Shown here: positions 39,883 through 48,597 of the stretch, piece after piece | Layout: every line of letters begins with the position of its first letter | Position numbering within the stretch: the first letter of the stretch is position 1 | Source: Methylobacterium mesophilicum | GTDB taxonomy: Bacteria; Pseudomonadota; Alphaproteobacteria; Rhizobiales; Beijerinckiaceae | Assembly (NCBI RefSeq): GCF_022179445.1 | Contig: NZ_BPQU01000004.1 | Location: 1 to 64,000 of the forward strand | Direction of reading: 5' to 3' | Length of the DNA stretch: 64,000 nt | Program-made: the position numbers and the translations under genes | Notes under the pieces: model-generated | Database searches by the model: none | Seen by the model: the letters and a program-made list of their open reading frames with translations, nothing else | Told to the model about the DNA's origin: nothing

Positions 39883-40323
39883 TTGGCTTTTGCGCTGCTT
39901 GTTACGCTCGCCGCCCCGGCCCACGCCGTCCAGCCCGACGAGGTGCTGAAGGATCCGGCGCTGGAGCATCGCGCCCGGGAGATTTCCTCGGAATTGCGCT
40001 GCCTCGTCTGCCAGAACCAGTCGATCGACGATTCCGACGCGCCGCTGGCCAAGGACCTGCGCGTGATCGTGCGCGAGCGCCTGCAGAAGGGCGACAGCGA
40101 CCCGGCGGTGCTGCGCTACGTCGTGGACCGCTACGGCGAGTTCGTGCTGCTGCGTCCGGTCTTCGCCCTGCACACCCTGCTGCTGTGGCTGACCCCGATC
40201 CTGGCGGTCCTGCTCGGCGCCTTCGGGATCTGGCGCCTCGCGCGCCGGCGGCCGGCCGCGCCGGTCCGGACCCTGTCCCCGGCCGAGCAGGCGGAGGTCG
40301 CCGCGCTGCTCCGTCGGGAGTAG
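39883..40323 (+). CDS. ccmH: Cytochrome c maturation protein CcmH (CycL)
   Basis: CcmH reduces the CXXCH cysteines of apocytochrome c. The protein shows a signal peptide (LAFALLVTLAAPAHA), the redox motif RCLVCQNQSIDDSDAPLAKDLR and a C-terminal membrane anchor (HTLLLWLTPILAVLLGAFGIW). From TTG 39883 it has 146 residues. The only in-frame ATG upstream (39667) lies before the palindromic repeat and would translate about 70 repeat-encoded residues, so the native start has probably been disturbed by repeat insertion. Confidence 0.88.
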   Translation: MAFALLVTLAAPAHAVQPDEVLKDPALEHRAREISSELRCLVCQNQSIDDSDAPLAKDLRVIVRERLQKGDSDPAVLRYVVDRYGEFVLLRPVFALHTLLLWLTPILAVLLGAFGIWRLARRRPAAPVRTLSPAEQAEVAALLRRE

Positions 40324-40419
40324 TCTTCGGCGCGTTGCGATTCGCCAGTCCGATCCGGCACGAGTCTTGGATCCGGCGGCGCAGATCGCATGATCGGCGA
40401 CGCGCCCGGGGTGAAGACG

Positions 40420-41076
40420 ATGACCGCCGCCACGCTCACCATCTCCAGCCGCAACTACTCCTCCTGGTCCCTGCGGGGCTGGCTGATCTGCCGGATGGCG
40501 GGTCTCGCCTTCGACACCGAAGTCCTGTCGGGCACGGACGCCACCAGCCGGGCGGAGCTGCTGCACCTGTCCCCATCCTTCCTGGTGCCGCGCCTGCGGC
40601 ATGGCGACGTGGTGGTCTGGGACATCCTGGCGATCGCCGAATACCTCAGCGAGACCTTTCCCGACGCCGGCCTGCTGCCGCGCGAGGTGGCCGAGCGCGC
40701 CCATTGCCGCTCCATCTCCGGGGAGATGCATTCGGGCTTCGTCAACCTGCGCTCGGCGCTGCCGATGAACCTGCGGGCGTTCCATCCGGGCTTTCGCGTG
40801 TTCAACGGCGCCAAGGCCGATATCGAGCGCATCGTCACGATCTTCGACGATTGCCTCGACCGCTACGACGGACCGTTCCTGTTCGGTGACCGCCCCGGCC
40901 TCGCCGACGCGCTCTACGCCCCGGTCTGCACGCGCTTCCGCACCTACGACGTCGCGCTGCCGCCCCGGGCCGCAGCCTACCGGGACGCGATCCTGCACTG
41001 GCCGCTGATGATCGAATGGGCCGAGGCCGCCGCCGACGAGCCGGACGAGATCGAAGAGCTCGACATGGAGTTCTGA
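40420..41076 (+). CDS. Glutathione S-transferase family protein
   Basis: The 218-residue protein has an N-terminal thioredoxin-like domain (LTISSRNYSSWSLRGWLICRMAG with the catalytic Ser, VPRLRHGDVVVWDILAIAEYL) and an alpha-helical C-terminal domain (PFLFGDRPGLADALYAPVCTRFRTY). It resembles the YfcF/maleylacetoacetate isomerase-like GSTs of Rhizobiales. ATG 40420 follows GGTGAAG; ATG 40390 ten codons earlier is an alternative. Confidence 0.88.
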   Translation: MTAATLTISSRNYSSWSLRGWLICRMAGLAFDTEVLSGTDATSRAELLHLSPSFLVPRLRHGDVVVWDILAIAEYLSETFPDAGLLPREVAERAHCRSISGEMHSGFVNLRSALPMNLRAFHPGFRVFNGAKADIERIVTIFDDCLDRYDGPFLFGDRPGLADALYAPVCTRFRTYDVALPPRAAAYRDAILHWPLMIEWAEAAADEPDEIEELDMEF

Positions 41077-41333
41077 TGCTCCGGACCACACGGCAGATGA
41101 ACTTTCTTGCAGGGCACAAGACGATGTTGCGCCGCACGCAAGTTTTTTAGACGGCTTCCAGGCGGCGGAAACCGATGCGTTGAGAAAGGCTTACTGCAGG
41201 GGTCGCCTGGCGGGCCACCGCGGGTGACAGTCTGACAGGGATCCTTTGTCAGGCGACCGGACTGCACGATTGATGGTGTTCGGCATTTCTGTTCCACTTC
41301 GCATTAGAAAAGGAACAGACTGGGCTGGAAACC

Positions 41334-41819
41334 ATGACGCGTCACGAGCCCTGGAGCGCGGAACGCGCCACCGGGATCATTGCTGAGCATACCCATCTCG
41401 AAGGCGCGACGCTGCCGATCCTGCACGCGCTGCAGGCGACCTTCGGCTACGTCGACGGCGGCGCCGTGCCGCTCATCGCCGACGCGCTGAACCTGTCGCG
41501 CGCCGAGGTGCATGGCTGCATCACGTTCTACCACGACTTCCGCGCCCATCCGGCCGGCCGCCATGAGGTGAAGCTGTGCCGGGCCGAGGCATGCCAGGCC
41601 ATGGGCTCGGACAAGATCCACCGCGAGATCCTCGGCCGCCTCGGCTGCGACTGGCACGAGACCACCGCCGACGGCAGCGCCACGGTCGAGCCGGTCTACT
41701 GCCTCGGCCTCTGCGCCAACGGCCCCGCGGCCCTGATCGACGGCGAGCCGGTGGCCCACCTGACCGCCGACGGCCTCGACGAGGCGCTGGCCGAAACCAA
41801 GCGGGAGACCCGCCAGTGA
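41334..41819 (+). CDS. fdsG: NAD-dependent formate dehydrogenase gamma subunit (NuoE-like)
   Basis: The 161-residue thioredoxin-fold protein carries a [2Fe-2S] cluster with cysteines in KLCRAEACQAMG and VYCLGLCANGPAALID, as in NuoE/FdsG. It passes electrons from the alpha subunit toward FMN in FdsB. The gene opens the fds operon; its stop overlaps the GTG of fdsB. In M. extorquens a four-gene FDH of this order is the Fdh2 type (family knowledge). Confidence 0.92.
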   Translation: MTRHEPWSAERATGIIAEHTHLEGATLPILHALQATFGYVDGGAVPLIADALNLSRAEVHGCITFYHDFRAHPAGRHEVKLCRAEACQAMGSDKIHREILGRLGCDWHETTADGSATVEPVYCLGLCANGPAALIDGEPVAHLTADGLDEALAETKRETRQ

Positions 41820-43375
41820 GCGTCACCCTTTACGTCCCCCGGGACGCCGTGGCTTTGGGCCTCGGCGCCAACAAGGTCGCCCGGGCCCTGTTCGCGGGCG
41901 CGGAGCGCCGCGGCCTCGACGTGACCATCGTGCGCACCGGCTCGCGCGGCCTGTTCTGGCTGGAGCCGATGGTGGAAGTCGCCACGCCCGAGGGCCGGGT
42001 CGCCTACGGTCCCGTCAAGGTCTCGGATGTCGATGCCCTGCTGGATGCCGGGCTCGCCACCGGCGGCGCGCATGCCCTGCGCCTCGGCGACCCCGAAAAG
42101 ATCCCGTTCCTCGCCCGTCAGCAGCGCCTGACCTTCCACCGCTGCGGCGTTGTCGATCCGGTCTCGGTGGCCGATTACCGGGCCCATGGCGGCTATCGCG
42201 GGCTCGAGGCGGCGCTGAAGCTCGACGCCGAGGGCATCGTCGCGGCGGTGCGCGATTCCGGCCTGCGCGGCCGCGGCGGCGCCGGCTTCCCGGCCGGCAT
42301 CAAGTGGAACACCGTGATGCTCGCCAAGGGCGAGCAGAAATACGTCGTCTGCAACGCCGACGAGGGCGATTCCGGCACCTTCGCCGACCGGATGATGATG
42401 GAGGGCGACCCCTTCAACCTCATCGAGGGCATGACCATCGCGGCGATCGCGACCGGCGCGACCCGGGGCTACATCTACCTGCGCTCCGAATACCCGCAGG
42501 CCTTCGCCACCCTGAAGGAGGCGATCGCCAACGGCATCGAGGCCGGCGTGCTCGGCGCCGATATCCTGGGTTCGGGCAAGGCCTTCCACCTGGAGGTCCG
42601 GCTCGGGGCGGGCGCCTATATCTGCGGCGAGGAGACGTCGCTGCTGGAGAGCCTGGAGGGCAAGCGCGGCATCGTGCGGGCCAAGCCGCCGATCCCGGCG
42701 CTCAAGGGCTTCCTCGGCAAGCCGACGCTCGTCAACAACGTCATGACCTTTACGGCCGTGCCGTGGATCCTCGAGAACGGCGCCGGAGCCTACGCCGATT
42801 ACGGCATGGGCCGCTCGCTCGGCACGCTGCCGATCCAGCTTGCCGGCAACATCAAGCACGGCGGCCTGATCGAACTCGCCTTCGGGGTGACCCTGCGCGA
42901 GGTGATCGAGGATTACGGCGGCGGCACCCGCTCGGGGAGGCCGGTCCGGGCCGTGCAGGTCGGCGGGCCGCTCGGGGCCTACTTCCCCGACCATTTGCTC
43001 GACACGCCCCTCGACTACGAGGCGATGGCGGCCAAGAAGGGCCTCGTCGGCCACGGCGGCATCGTGGTGTTCGACGACACCGTCGACATGGCGAGCCAAG
43101 CCCGCTTCGCCTTCGAGTTCTGCGCCACCGAATCCTGCGGCAAGTGCACCCCCTGCCGGATCGGCGCGACCCGGGGCGTCGAGACCATGGACAAGGTCAT
43201 CGCCGGCATCCGGCCGGAGACGAACCTGAAGCTGATCGAGGACCTCTGCGAGGTCATGACCGATGGGTCGCTCTGCGCCATGGGCGGGCTCACGCCGATG
43301 CCCGTGATGAGCGCGATCACCCACTTCCCTGAAGATTTCAGGCGCGCCGGCGATCTGCCGGTCGCGGCCGAGTGA
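41816..43375 (+). CDS. fdsB: NAD-dependent formate dehydrogenase beta subunit (NuoF-like)
   Basis: The 519-residue subunit reduces NAD+ using FMN. It contains a thioredoxin-like N-terminal part, the FMN/NADH-binding GRGGAGFPAGIKW at about residue 152, CNADEGDSGTFADR, GAGAYICGEETSLLESLEG and the [4Fe-4S] motif ESCGKCTPCRIG at about 440. Start is the GTG overlapping the fdsG stop. fdsA follows 11 bp later behind an AAGGAG site. Confidence 0.95.
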   Translation: MSVTLYVPRDAVALGLGANKVARALFAGAERRGLDVTIVRTGSRGLFWLEPMVEVATPEGRVAYGPVKVSDVDALLDAGLATGGAHALRLGDPEKIPFLARQQRLTFHRCGVVDPVSVADYRAHGGYRGLEAALKLDAEGIVAAVRDSGLRGRGGAGFPAGIKWNTVMLAKGEQKYVVCNADEGDSGTFADRMMMEGDPFNLIEGMTIAAIATGATRGYIYLRSEYPQAFATLKEAIANGIEAGVLGADILGSGKAFHLEVRLGAGAYICGEETSLLESLEGKRGIVRAKPPIPALKGFLGKPTLVNNVMTFTAVPWILENGAGAYADYGMGRSLGTLPIQLAGNIKHGGLIELAFGVTLREVIEDYGGGTRSGRPVRAVQVGGPLGAYFPDHLLDTPLDYEAMAAKKGLVGHGGIVVFDDTVDMASQARFAFEFCATESCGKCTPCRIGATRGVETMDKVIAGIRPETNLKLIEDLCEVMTDGSLCAMGGLTPMPVMSAITHFPEDFRRAGDLPVAAE

Positions 43376-43386
43376 AGGAGACGTCG

Positions 43387-46248
43387 ATGGGCCTGATCAA
43401 GGAGATCGACTACGGCACGCCAATCCGCGTGGCGGAGCAGACCGTCACCCTGACGATCGACGGCATGGACGTGACCGTGCCGGCCGGCACTTCGGTGATG
43501 GCGGCGGCGATGCATGCCGGCACGCAGATCCCGAAGCTGTGCGCCACCGACAGCCTGGAGCCGTTCGGCTCCTGCCGGCTCTGCCTCGTGGAGATCGAGG
43601 GACGGCGCGGGACGCCGGCCTCCTGCACCACCCCGGCCGAGAACGGCATGGTCGTGCGCACGCAGACCGACAAGCTCCACAAGCTCCGCAAGGGCGTGAT
43701 GGAGCTCTACATCTCCGATCACCCGCTGACCTGCCTGACCTGCGCGGCCAACGGCGATTGCGAATTGCAGGACATGGCCGGCGTCGTCGGCCTGCGCGAC
43801 GTCCGCTACGGTTACGAGGGCGACAACCATGTCGTGCCGAGCGCCGAGAAGTACCTGCCCAAGGACGAGTCGAACCCGTACTTCACCTACGATCCGTCGA
43901 AGTGCATCGTCTGCAACCGTTGCGTCCGCGCCTGCGAGGAGGTGCAGGGCACCTTCGCGCTGACCATCGCGGGCCGCGGCTTCGACAGCCGCGTGGCGGC
44001 GGGCCCGACCAACTTCATGGAGTCGGAGTGCGTCTCCTGCGGCGCCTGCGTGCAGGCCTGCCCCACGGCCACGCTGCAGGAGAAGTCGATCCACGAGTTC
44101 GGCCAGCCCGAGCACGCGGAGGTGACGACCTGCGCGTATTGCGGCGTCGGCTGCTCCTTCAAGGCCGAGATGCAGGGCACCCGCGTCGTCCGCATGGTGC
44201 CGTACAAGGCCGGCAAGGCCAACGAGGGCCATAGCTGCGTCAAGGGCCGCTTCGCCTACGGCTACGCCACCCACAAGGACCGCATCACCAAGCCGATGAT
44301 CCGCGCCAAGATCACGGATCCGTGGCGCGAAGTGTCCTGGGAGGAGGCGATCGGCCACGCCGCCTCCGAGTTCAAGCGGATCCAGGCGACCTACGGCAAG
44401 GATTCGGTCGGCGGCATCACCTCGTCGCGCTGCACCAACGAGGAGGCCTACCTCGTCCAGAAGCTCGTGCGCGCCGCCTTCGGCAACAACAACGTCGACA
44501 CCTGCGCCCGCGTCTGCCACTCGCCCACCGGCTACGGGCTGATGTCGACGCTCGGCACCTCGGCCGGCACCCAGGACTTCAAGTCGGTCGAGCAGTCCGA
44601 CGTGATCCTGGTGATCGGCGCCAACCCGACCGACGGGCACCCGGTCTTCGGCTCGCGCATGAAGAAGCGCCTGCGCGAGGGCGCCAAGCTGATCGTCGCC
44701 GATCCGCGCAAGATCGACTTGGTGAAGTCGCCCCACATCAAGGCCGATCACCACCTGCCCCTGAAGCCCGGCTCCAACGTCGCCTTCATCAATTCGCTGG
44801 CGCACGTCATCGTCACCGAGGGGCTGATCGACGAAGCGTATGTCCGCGAGCGCTGCGACCTCGCCGAGTTCGAGTCCTGGGCCCGGTTCATCGCCGAGGA
44901 GCGGCATTCGCCCGAGAACCAGCAATCGTTCACCGGCCTCGACCCGGCGGAGGTTCGGGCTGCCGCCCGGCTCTACGCCACGGGCGGCGCGGCCGGCATC
45001 TACTACGGCCTCGGTGTCACCGAGCACAGCCAGGGCTCGACCATGGTGATGGGCATGGCCAACATCGCCATGGCCACCGGCAACATCGGCAAGCTCGGGG
45101 CCGGCGTGAACCCGCTGCGCGGCCAGAACAACGTCCAGGGCTCCTGCGACATGGGCTCGTTCCCGCACGAGTTCACCGGCTACCGCCACGTCTCGGACGA
45201 CGCCACCCGTGAGAGCTTCGAGGCCCTCTGGGGCGCCAAGCTCGACGGCGCGCCGGGCCTGCGCATCACCAACATGCTGGACGAGGCCGTCGATGGCAGC
45301 TTCAAGGGCCTCTACATCCAGGGCGAGGACATCGCGCAGTCGGATCCCGACACGCACCACGTCACGTCCGGCCTCAAGGCGATGGAATGCATCGTCATCC
45401 AGGACCTGTTCCTGAACGAGACCGCGAAATACGCCCACGTCTTCCTGCCAGGCGCCTCGTTCCTCGAGAAGGACGGCACCTTCACCAACGCCGAGCGTCG
45501 CATCTCCCGCGTCCGCAAGGTGATGCCCCCGATGGGCGGCTACGGTGACTGGGAGGGCACGGTGCTGCTCTCCAATGCTCTGGGCTACAAGATGGAGTAC
45601 AGCCACCCGTCCCAGATCATGGACGAGATCGCCGGCCTGACTCCGAGCTTCACCGGCGTGTCCTACGCCAAGCTCGACGAGCTGGGCTCGGTGCAGTGGC
45701 CCTGCAACGAGAAGGCGCCGCTCGGCACGCCGATGATGCACGTGGACCGCTTCGTCCGCGGCAAGGGCCGGTTCATGATCACCGAGTTCGTGGCCACCGA
45801 GGAGCGCACGGGGGCGAAGTTCCCGCTGATCCTGACCACGGGCCGGATCCTGTCCCAGTACAATGTCGGCGCGCAGACCCGGCGCACCGAGAACTCGCGC
45901 TGGCACGAGGAGGACGTGCTGGAGATCCACCCGTTCGACGCGGAACTGCGCGGCATCGTCGACGGCGACCTGGTCTCCCTGGAGAGCCGGTCCGGCGACA
46001 TCGCCCTGAAGGCCAAGGTCTCGGAGCGGATGCAGCCCGGCGTGGTCTACACCACGTTCCACCACGCCAAGACCGGCGCCAACGTGATCACCACCGACTA
46101 CTCGGATTGGGCGACCAACTGTCCCGAGTACAAGGTCACGGCGGTGCAGATCCGGCGGACAAACCGGCCGTCCGACTGGCAGGCGAAGTTCTACGAGGAG
46201 GATTTCTCGCTGACGCGCATCGCCCAGCGCCTCGACGCGGCGGAGTGA
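43387..46248 (+). CDS. fdsA: NAD-dependent formate dehydrogenase alpha (catalytic) subunit
   Basis: The 953-residue catalytic subunit oxidises formate to CO2 at a bis-molybdopterin Mo (or W) centre. An N-terminal [2Fe-2S] ferredoxin domain (GSCRLCLVEIEG) is followed by a [4Fe-4S] pair (CIVCNRCVRACEEVQG, CVSCGACVQACPT), a further cluster motif CAYCGVGCSF and the molybdopterin domains. The catalytic cysteine is C377 next to H378 in CARVCHSP, so it is not a selenoenzyme. The metal cannot be read from sequence. Confidence 0.96.
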   Translation: MGLIKEIDYGTPIRVAEQTVTLTIDGMDVTVPAGTSVMAAAMHAGTQIPKLCATDSLEPFGSCRLCLVEIEGRRGTPASCTTPAENGMVVRTQTDKLHKLRKGVMELYISDHPLTCLTCAANGDCELQDMAGVVGLRDVRYGYEGDNHVVPSAEKYLPKDESNPYFTYDPSKCIVCNRCVRACEEVQGTFALTIAGRGFDSRVAAGPTNFMESECVSCGACVQACPTATLQEKSIHEFGQPEHAEVTTCAYCGVGCSFKAEMQGTRVVRMVPYKAGKANEGHSCVKGRFAYGYATHKDRITKPMIRAKITDPWREVSWEEAIGHAASEFKRIQATYGKDSVGGITSSRCTNEEAYLVQKLVRAAFGNNNVDTCARVCHSPTGYGLMSTLGTSAGTQDFKSVEQSDVILVIGANPTDGHPVFGSRMKKRLREGAKLIVADPRKIDLVKSPHIKADHHLPLKPGSNVAFINSLAHVIVTEGLIDEAYVRERCDLAEFESWARFIAEERHSPENQQSFTGLDPAEVRAAARLYATGGAAGIYYGLGVTEHSQGSTMVMGMANIAMATGNIGKLGAGVNPLRGQNNVQGSCDMGSFPHEFTGYRHVSDDATRESFEALWGAKLDGAPGLRITNMLDEAVDGSFKGLYIQGEDIAQSDPDTHHVTSGLKAMECIVIQDLFLNETAKYAHVFLPGASFLEKDGTFTNAERRISRVRKVMPPMGGYGDWEGTVLLSNALGYKMEYSHPSQIMDEIAGLTPSFTGVSYAKLDELGSVQWPCNEKAPLGTPMMHVDRFVRGKGRFMITEFVATEERTGAKFPLILTTGRILSQYNVGAQTRRTENSRWHEEDVLEIHPFDAELRGIVDGDLVSLESRSGDIALKAKVSERMQPGVVYTTFHHAKTGANVITTDYSDWATNCPEYKVTAVQIRRTNRPSDWQAKFYEEDFSLTRIAQRLDAAE

Positions 46249-46252
46249 ATCG

Positions 46253-46546
46253 ATGAGCGCACAGACCCAGGAGGACAAGCTCCTCCGGATGGCGAACCAG
46301 ATCGCCACGTTCTTCCGGTCCTACCCGGAGGACGAGGCGGTGGCCGGGGTGCACAAGCACATCACGGCGTTCTGGACGCCCAAGATGGTCTCGAAGCTCG
46401 AGGCCGCCCTGCCGGAGATGGGCGACCGGGCCGACAGCCTGGTGCAGCAGGCCCTGCGCGGGGCCGAGCCCCAGGCCGAGAGCCCGGTGCGCCCGGCGAC
46501 CCGCGACCCGCAGAAGCTCGGCGAGGGCGCCAGCGACGCCGGCTGA
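46253..46546 (+). CDS. fdsD: Formate dehydrogenase delta subunit FdsD
   Basis: The 97-residue protein matches FdsD: LLRMANQIATFFRSYPEDEAV, VHKHITAFWTPKM and LEAALPEM. FdsD helps assembly or maturation of the complex. It starts 4 bp after the fdsA stop with no gap. The sulfurtransferase-like fdsC/fdhD gene found in some operons is missing here, so maturation must rely on a gene elsewhere. Confidence 0.92.
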   Translation: MSAQTQEDKLLRMANQIATFFRSYPEDEAVAGVHKHITAFWTPKMVSKLEAALPEMGDRADSLVQQALRGAEPQAESPVRPATRDPQKLGEGASDAG

Positions 46547-46804
46547 ACCGCCATCGTGGCGTTCGATCGGCCCATCCGGGCACCGGTCGAACGCGGTCGC
46601 CCTGAGCGGGGCGGCGACTCCCCCGAAGAGTGCCTGAGGGCTTACACCCTGCGCGCCGGCCCTTTGAATGAATGCAGGGCACGCCGATTTGGGTATCTCC
46701 GTATACGTCGCCCTCGAGTTGTATGCGGAACCGGTACCGATGACAGGTCGGACGCCGTTCGCGCGCTGGCACCGGCCAAGTTGAACGACTAAGCTTCCTC
46801 AGCA

Positions 46805-46830
46805 ACACGACTCACGCAACGAAGTCGTGT
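46805..46830. promoter_or_regulatory. Perfect 8-bp inverted repeat upstream of the OFA transporter
   Basis: ACACGACT (46805-46812) pairs with AGTCGTGT (46823-46830) over a 10-nt loop. It ends 2 bp before the GGAGGAAT ribosome site of the transporter at 46845, so it can act as a regulator site or an mRNA hairpin influencing translation. Confidence 0.55.
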
Positions 46831-46844
46831 CCGGAGGAATCTCG

Positions 46845-48506
46845 ATGCGTTCAGACCTGGCGGGCGCGGTCGCGCCCGGGAGCGATCACGGCTGGCTGTC
46901 CCGTGAGCGCATCGTCGCCAAACCGGGCTTCAACCGCTGGCTGGTTCCGCCCGCGGCCCTGGCGATCCATCTCTGCATCGGCATGGCCTACGGGCTTTCG
47001 GTGTTCTGGCTGCCGCTGAGCCGGGCCCTCTCGGTCGGCCAGCCTGCCCCCGCCGCCTGCCCCGACATGGGCGTGATGACGGCGCTGTTCACCACCACCT
47101 GCGACTGGCGCGTCAGCGACCTGGTCACGGTCTTCTCCATCGGGATCGTGGTGCTCGGCCTGTCGGCCGCCCTGTTCGGTGGCTGGCTGGAGCGAGCGGG
47201 TCCGCGCAAGGCCGGCATCGTGGCCGCCCTGTGCTGGGGCGGCGGCTTCCTGATCGGCGCGCTGGGCGTCTACCTCCACCAGCTCTGGCTGGTCTGGCTC
47301 GGCATGGGCCTGATCGGCGGCATCGGGCTGGGCCTCGGCTACATCTCCCCGGTCTCGACCCTGATCAAGTGGTTCCCCGACCGGCGCGGCATGGCCACCG
47401 GCATGGCGATCATGGGCTTCGGCGGCGGCGCGATGATCGGTTCCCCCCTGGCCGACGGCCTGATCAAGACCTTCCGCAGCGCCGATTCCGTCGGCGTCTG
47501 GCAGACGCTCGCCGTGATGGGCGTCGGCTACATCGTGTTCATGCTGGGCGGCGCCTTCGGCTACCGGGTCCCGCCCGCCAATTGGCGTCCGACCGGCTGG
47601 ACGCCGCCCGCATCCAGGAACGCCATGATCGCCTCGGGTCACGTCCACCTGCGGGACGCGCACAAGACCTTCCAGTTCTGGATGATCTGGCTGGTGCTCT
47701 GCCTCAACGTCTCGGCCGGGATCGGCGTGCTGGCGCTCGCTTCGCCGATGCTCCAGGAGATCTTCGGCGGCTCCCTGATCGGGCTGCCCGGCACCGGCTT
47801 CGCTGCGCTCGACGCCGGCCAGAAAACCCAGATCGCCGCGATCGCGGCCGGCTTCGTCGGCTTGCTGTCGCTGTTCAACATCCTGGGCCGGTTCTTCTGG
47901 GCCTCGATGTCGGACCGGATCGGCCGCAAGCTCACCTACGCGATCTTCTTCGCCCTGGGCGGCGCGCTCTACGCAGCCGCCCCCTGGGCCGCCGGGATCG
48001 GCTCGCAAGCTCTGTTCGTCGCGTTCTTCTGCGTGATCCTGTCCATGTATGGCGGCGGCTTCGCGACGATCCCGGCCTACCTCGCCGACGTGTTCGGCAC
48101 GCAGTTCGTCGGCGCGATCCACGGCCGCCTGCTGACCGCGTGGTCGACCGCCGGCATCGTCGGGCCGTTCGTGGTCACCAAGATCCGGGAAGCGCAGGCC
48201 GCAGCCGGCGTTCAGGGCGCGGACCTCTACGGGCGGACCATGTACGTGCTGGCCGCGTTCCTGGCCGCCGGGTTCGTCTGCAACCTGTTGATCCGGCCGC
48301 TCGCCGGGCGGTGGTTCATGTCCGATTCCGAGCGCGCCGCCCTCGACGTCCGCGGCGCCGCCCCTGCCGTCCGGTCGTCGGGCTCGTTCGGCATCGACCG
48401 GGGCGGGTTCAGCGCCGCGGCTGCACTGGCCTGGGCGGTGGTGGGCATTCCGATCCTCTGGGGGATCGGCATCACCCTGTCGAAGGCGTTCATCCTGTTC
48501 CGCTGA
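46845..48506 (+). CDS. OFA-family MFS transporter (oxalate/formate antiporter-like)
   Basis: The 553-residue transporter has about 12-14 spans and OxlT-family features: LAIHLCIGMAYGLSVFWLPL near the N-terminus, GIGLGLGYISPVSTLIKWFPDRRG with MATGMAIMGFGGGAMIGSPL, and GRFFWASMSDRIGRKLTY between the halves. Being next to a formate dehydrogenase operon, formate/oxalate or a related acid is the likely substrate (inference). A long loop between spans 2 and 3 (CPDMGV..CDWRV) contains cysteines. A strong GGAGGAAT site precedes ATG 46845. Confidence 0.88.
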   Translation: MRSDLAGAVAPGSDHGWLSRERIVAKPGFNRWLVPPAALAIHLCIGMAYGLSVFWLPLSRALSVGQPAPAACPDMGVMTALFTTTCDWRVSDLVTVFSIGIVVLGLSAALFGGWLERAGPRKAGIVAALCWGGGFLIGALGVYLHQLWLVWLGMGLIGGIGLGLGYISPVSTLIKWFPDRRGMATGMAIMGFGGGAMIGSPLADGLIKTFRSADSVGVWQTLAVMGVGYIVFMLGGAFGYRVPPANWRPTGWTPPASRNAMIASGHVHLRDAHKTFQFWMIWLVLCLNVSAGIGVLALASPMLQEIFGGSLIGLPGTGFAALDAGQKTQIAAIAAGFVGLLSLFNILGRFFWASMSDRIGRKLTYAIFFALGGALYAAAPWAAGIGSQALFVAFFCVILSMYGGGFATIPAYLADVFGTQFVGAIHGRLLTAWSTAGIVGPFVVTKIREAQAAAGVQGADLYGRTMYVLAAFLAAGFVCNLLIRPLAGRWFMSDSERAALDVRGAAPAVRSSGSFGIDRGGFSAAAALAWAVVGIPILWGIGITLSKAFILFR

Positions 48507-48597
48507 GCGTGCGCCCGCCGCCGGTTGTGGCCGGACGGGCGGGCCACTAGGTTTCGGCATCCCAACCTGCGGGGCGCGCACCGCTCGGAATGCCTCC

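Noticed and set aside
41125..41150. TTGCG-CCGCA-CGCAA followed by GTTTTTT as terminator of the GST gene
   Set aside because: The stem is only 5 bp, too weak to call with confidence, although a real but weak terminator is possible.
43015..46308. Open frame of about 1097 codons antisense to fdsA
   Set aside because: The composition is alanine/leucine/valine/glycine-biased with no motif, and the fdsA frame is unequivocal.
46695..46730. CCGTATAC / GTATGCGG as a LysR binding site before the transporter
   Set aside because: It is an imperfect repeat with a 14-nt gap and lacks a T-N11-A core at a convincing promoter position.
46556..46792. 78-codon plus-strand frame after fdsD
   Set aside because: No ribosome site, no hydrophobic or helical pattern, and it looks like intergenic sequence before the transporter promoter.
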